From Acidobacteriota bacterium (GTDB lineage Bacteria > Acidobacteriota > Terriglobia > Bryobacterales > JACQDG01): 6,621 nt of DNA. Below the pieces are notes generated by a model, which had not been told where the DNA came from, searched no databases, and saw only the letters and a list, made by a program, of their open reading frames with translations. The position numbers and the translations under genes were made by a program. Positions 5,663-6,621 of this stretch are shown here, in pieces (positions within the stretch are counted from its first letter, which is position 1; every line of letters starts with the position of its first letter). The DNA lies in contig JACQDI010000415.1 in assembly GCA_016201195.1 (NCBI GenBank), positions 1 to 6,621 on the forward strand, written 5' to 3'.

Positions 5663-6091
5663 ATGGCCTTCTGCTCGAGTTGTGGAGCCGCGATGGAGGG
5701 AGCGGTACAGGTCTGTCCCCGCTGTGGCGTGCGGACCGGCCCGCCTCAAGCCGTCGAGCACCACATGGTCACCACGGCCTTCGAACTGGACGGCTTCCGC
5801 ATCGTGCGCAACCTGGGCGTGGTCCGCGGCATCACCGTGCGCTCCCGGTCCGTATTCGGCACCATCGGGGCAGGCCTGCAAACCCTGGTCGGCGGCAACA
5901 TCACTCTGCTCACCGAGCTGTGCGAGAAAACGCGCCAGGAATCGTTCGAGCTGATGATCCAGCACGCCTCGGCCATGGGCGCCAACGGCATCATCGGCGC
6001 CCGCTACGATGCTACCGAGGTGATGCAAGGGGTCACCGAAGTGCTGGCCTACGGCACGGCGGTGGTGGTCGAGCCCCGAAACCCGGGATGA
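5663..6091 (+). CDS. zinc-ribbon YbjQ-like (UPF0145) protein
   Basis: 142 aa. The N-terminus is a zinc ribbon with two CxxC pairs, Cys4/Cys7 and Cys18/Cys21. Residues ~36-137 match the YbjQ/UPF0145 (DUF74) pattern: Leu-Gly-Val-Val-Arg-Gly-Ile-Thr-Val-Arg-Ser (51-61), a Gly-Gly-Asn-Ile turn (77-80), a conserved Cys87, and Gly-Ala-Asn-Gly-Ile-Ile-Gly-Ala-Arg-Tyr-Asp (106-116) with a Tyr-Gly-Thr-Ala-Val end. The fold forms oligomeric rings; the family has been called heavy-metal-binding, but no function is firmly established. ATG 5663 is supported by GGAG at 5652-5655 (7-nt spacing), the natural N-terminal position of the ribbon, and a cupin-type stop 4 nt before it. It probably shares the cupin transcript. 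The gene is intact despite being in frame with the damaged cupin. Confidence 0.85.
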   Translation: MAFCSSCGAAMEGAVQVCPRCGVRTGPPQAVEHHMVTTAFELDGFRIVRNLGVVRGITVRSRSVFGTIGAGLQTLVGGNITLLTELCEKTRQESFELMIQHASAMGANGIIGARYDATEVMQGVTEVLAYGTAVVVEPRNPG

Positions 6092-6113
6092 GGATTTGTG
6101 GTAAGCTAGTGGC

Positions 6114-6371
6114 ATGCGAATTACCATAGATCGTTCGGGCAGGCTGGTGATCCCCAAGCAGATCCGCGACATCGCCGGGTTGTGGCCGGGCGTCCAGCTC
6201 GACGTCGAGTACCGGGACGGCAAGATCGAAATGGAGACGGTTTCCAGGGTCAAGCTGGTGCGGAAGGGGTCCCTTCTGGTGGCGACCGTCCCTCGCAAGT
6301 ACATGCGCCGCAAGCTGACTCACGAAGACACCATGAGGATTCTCGGGCTCGTGCGCCAGCGAAAGCTGTAG
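6114..6371 (+). CDS. AbrB/SpoVT-type antitoxin (VapB-like)
   Basis: 85 aa. The N-terminal ~45 residues are a swapped-hairpin AbrB DNA-binding domain: Ile-Asp-Arg-Ser-Gly-Arg-Leu-Val-Ile-Pro-Lys (5-15) is its signature, followed by Gly-Val-Gln-Leu-Asp-Val-Glu and Gly-Lys-Ile-Glu. The C-terminal part (~46-85) is basic and should carry the toxin-binding segment. In AbrB/PIN pairs the antitoxin inhibits the toxin and represses their shared promoter. The PIN gene starts 4 nt after the stop, which supports the pairing. ATG 6114 has no Shine-Dalgarno; a weak TAAGCT (6102-6107) would place the transcript start at about the ATG. Confidence 0.88.
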   Translation: MRITIDRSGRLVIPKQIRDIAGLWPGVQLDVEYRDGKIEMETVSRVKLVRKGSLLVATVPRKYMRRKLTHEDTMRILGLVRQRKL

Positions 6372-6375
6372 CGGA

Positions 6376-6621
6376 ATGCAATCCGACCGCGTAAGAGTCG
6401 CCCTGGACACCAGTGTCCTAGTGCCGCTGTTCAGCGTATGGCACGGATTCCATGAGGCGACGGTACGAGAGTATGAGAGGCTGCGCCGCGAAAGGGTACA
6501 GTTCGTGGTGCCGACGCACGCGCTGCTGGAGTGTTTCTCGGTGCTGACCCGCCTGCCCGGGGATTACCGGATGCCGTCCGACGAGGCGAAACAGCTCCTG
6601 GAGGAGAACTTCTCTACCGAC
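6376..6621 (+). CDS. vapC: PIN-domain ribonuclease toxin (VapC-like), cut by window end
   Basis: The first 82 residues are visible; typical VapC proteins are 130-150 aa, so roughly the last third or more lies beyond the window. PIN toxins are Mg2+-dependent RNases whose active site is made of three or four acidic residues. The first, Asp11 in Val-Ala-Leu-Asp-Thr-Ser-Val-Leu (8-15), and the second, Glu52 in THALLECFSVLTRLP (47-61), are present; the later acids are not in view. The gene starts 4 nt after the AbrB-type antitoxin stop, the usual order for such modules. No strong ribosome binding site is seen, so coupling to the antitoxin is likely. Confidence 0.88.
   Translation, partial: MQSDRVRVALDTSVLVPLFSVWHGFHEATVREYERLRRERVQFVVPTHALLECFSVLTRLPGDYRMPSDEAKQLLEENFSTD

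Noticed and set aside
5327..6091. One 255-residue cupin/zinc-ribbon/YbjQ fusion protein
   Set aside because: The YbjQ part has its own GGAG and ATG, and a typical cupin ending with stop sits in the neighbouring frame 4 nt before it. The continuous frame is better explained by a deletion in the cupin gene.

Overview
GC-rich bacterial DNA. It carries a 16S rRNA methyltransferase gene, an operon that joins a partner-switching kinase/STAS pair to a Mla/MCE-type lipid ABC transporter, a damaged cupin gene with a zinc-ribbon YbjQ-like gene behind it, and the start of an AbrB/PIN toxin-antitoxin pair. The transporter implies a diderm (outer-membrane) cell. The DUF5666-like protein, the MCE protein with one domain and a long helical tail, and intergenic spaces filled with short-unit inverted repeats together suggest Acidobacteriota. 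That placement is inference; no taxonomic marker was tested.

Layout. Positions 1-69 hold nothing I can support. Minus strand: rsmB (428-1657) reads into a small secreted DUF5666-like gene (70-405) 22 nt downstream. A short AT-rich divergent region (1658-1730) carries a TATAAT box and a small dyad and serves the plus-strand operon. That operon is a HATPase_c anti-sigma/kinase protein (1731-2147), a STAS protein (2152-2493), the permease mlaE (2566-3360), the ATPase mlaF (3367-4161) and the MCE protein mlaD (4273-5241). Two of its inter-gene gaps, STAS-mlaE and mlaF-mlaD, are almost entirely filled by inverted repeats built of tandem 7- or 8-nt units. Downstream, a near-leaderless promoter drives a cupin gene (from 5327). 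Its 3' end has lost its reading frame, so it now runs without a stop into a zinc-ribbon/YbjQ gene (5663-6091). The window ends in an AbrB-type antitoxin (6114-6371) and a PIN toxin cut by the window edge (6376-6621).

How the genes fit. MlaE, MlaF and MlaD form the core of a phospholipid transporter; in E. coli the fourth inner-membrane subunit, MlaB, is itself a STAS protein. Here the STAS gene has a SpoIIAA-like Asp-Ser-Ser-Gly site and sits behind a kinase-type HATPase gene. Either a sigma-factor partner switch happens to lie upstream of the transporter, or a phospho-switch acts on the transporter's STAS subunit. The second possibility is the most interesting hypothesis in the window.
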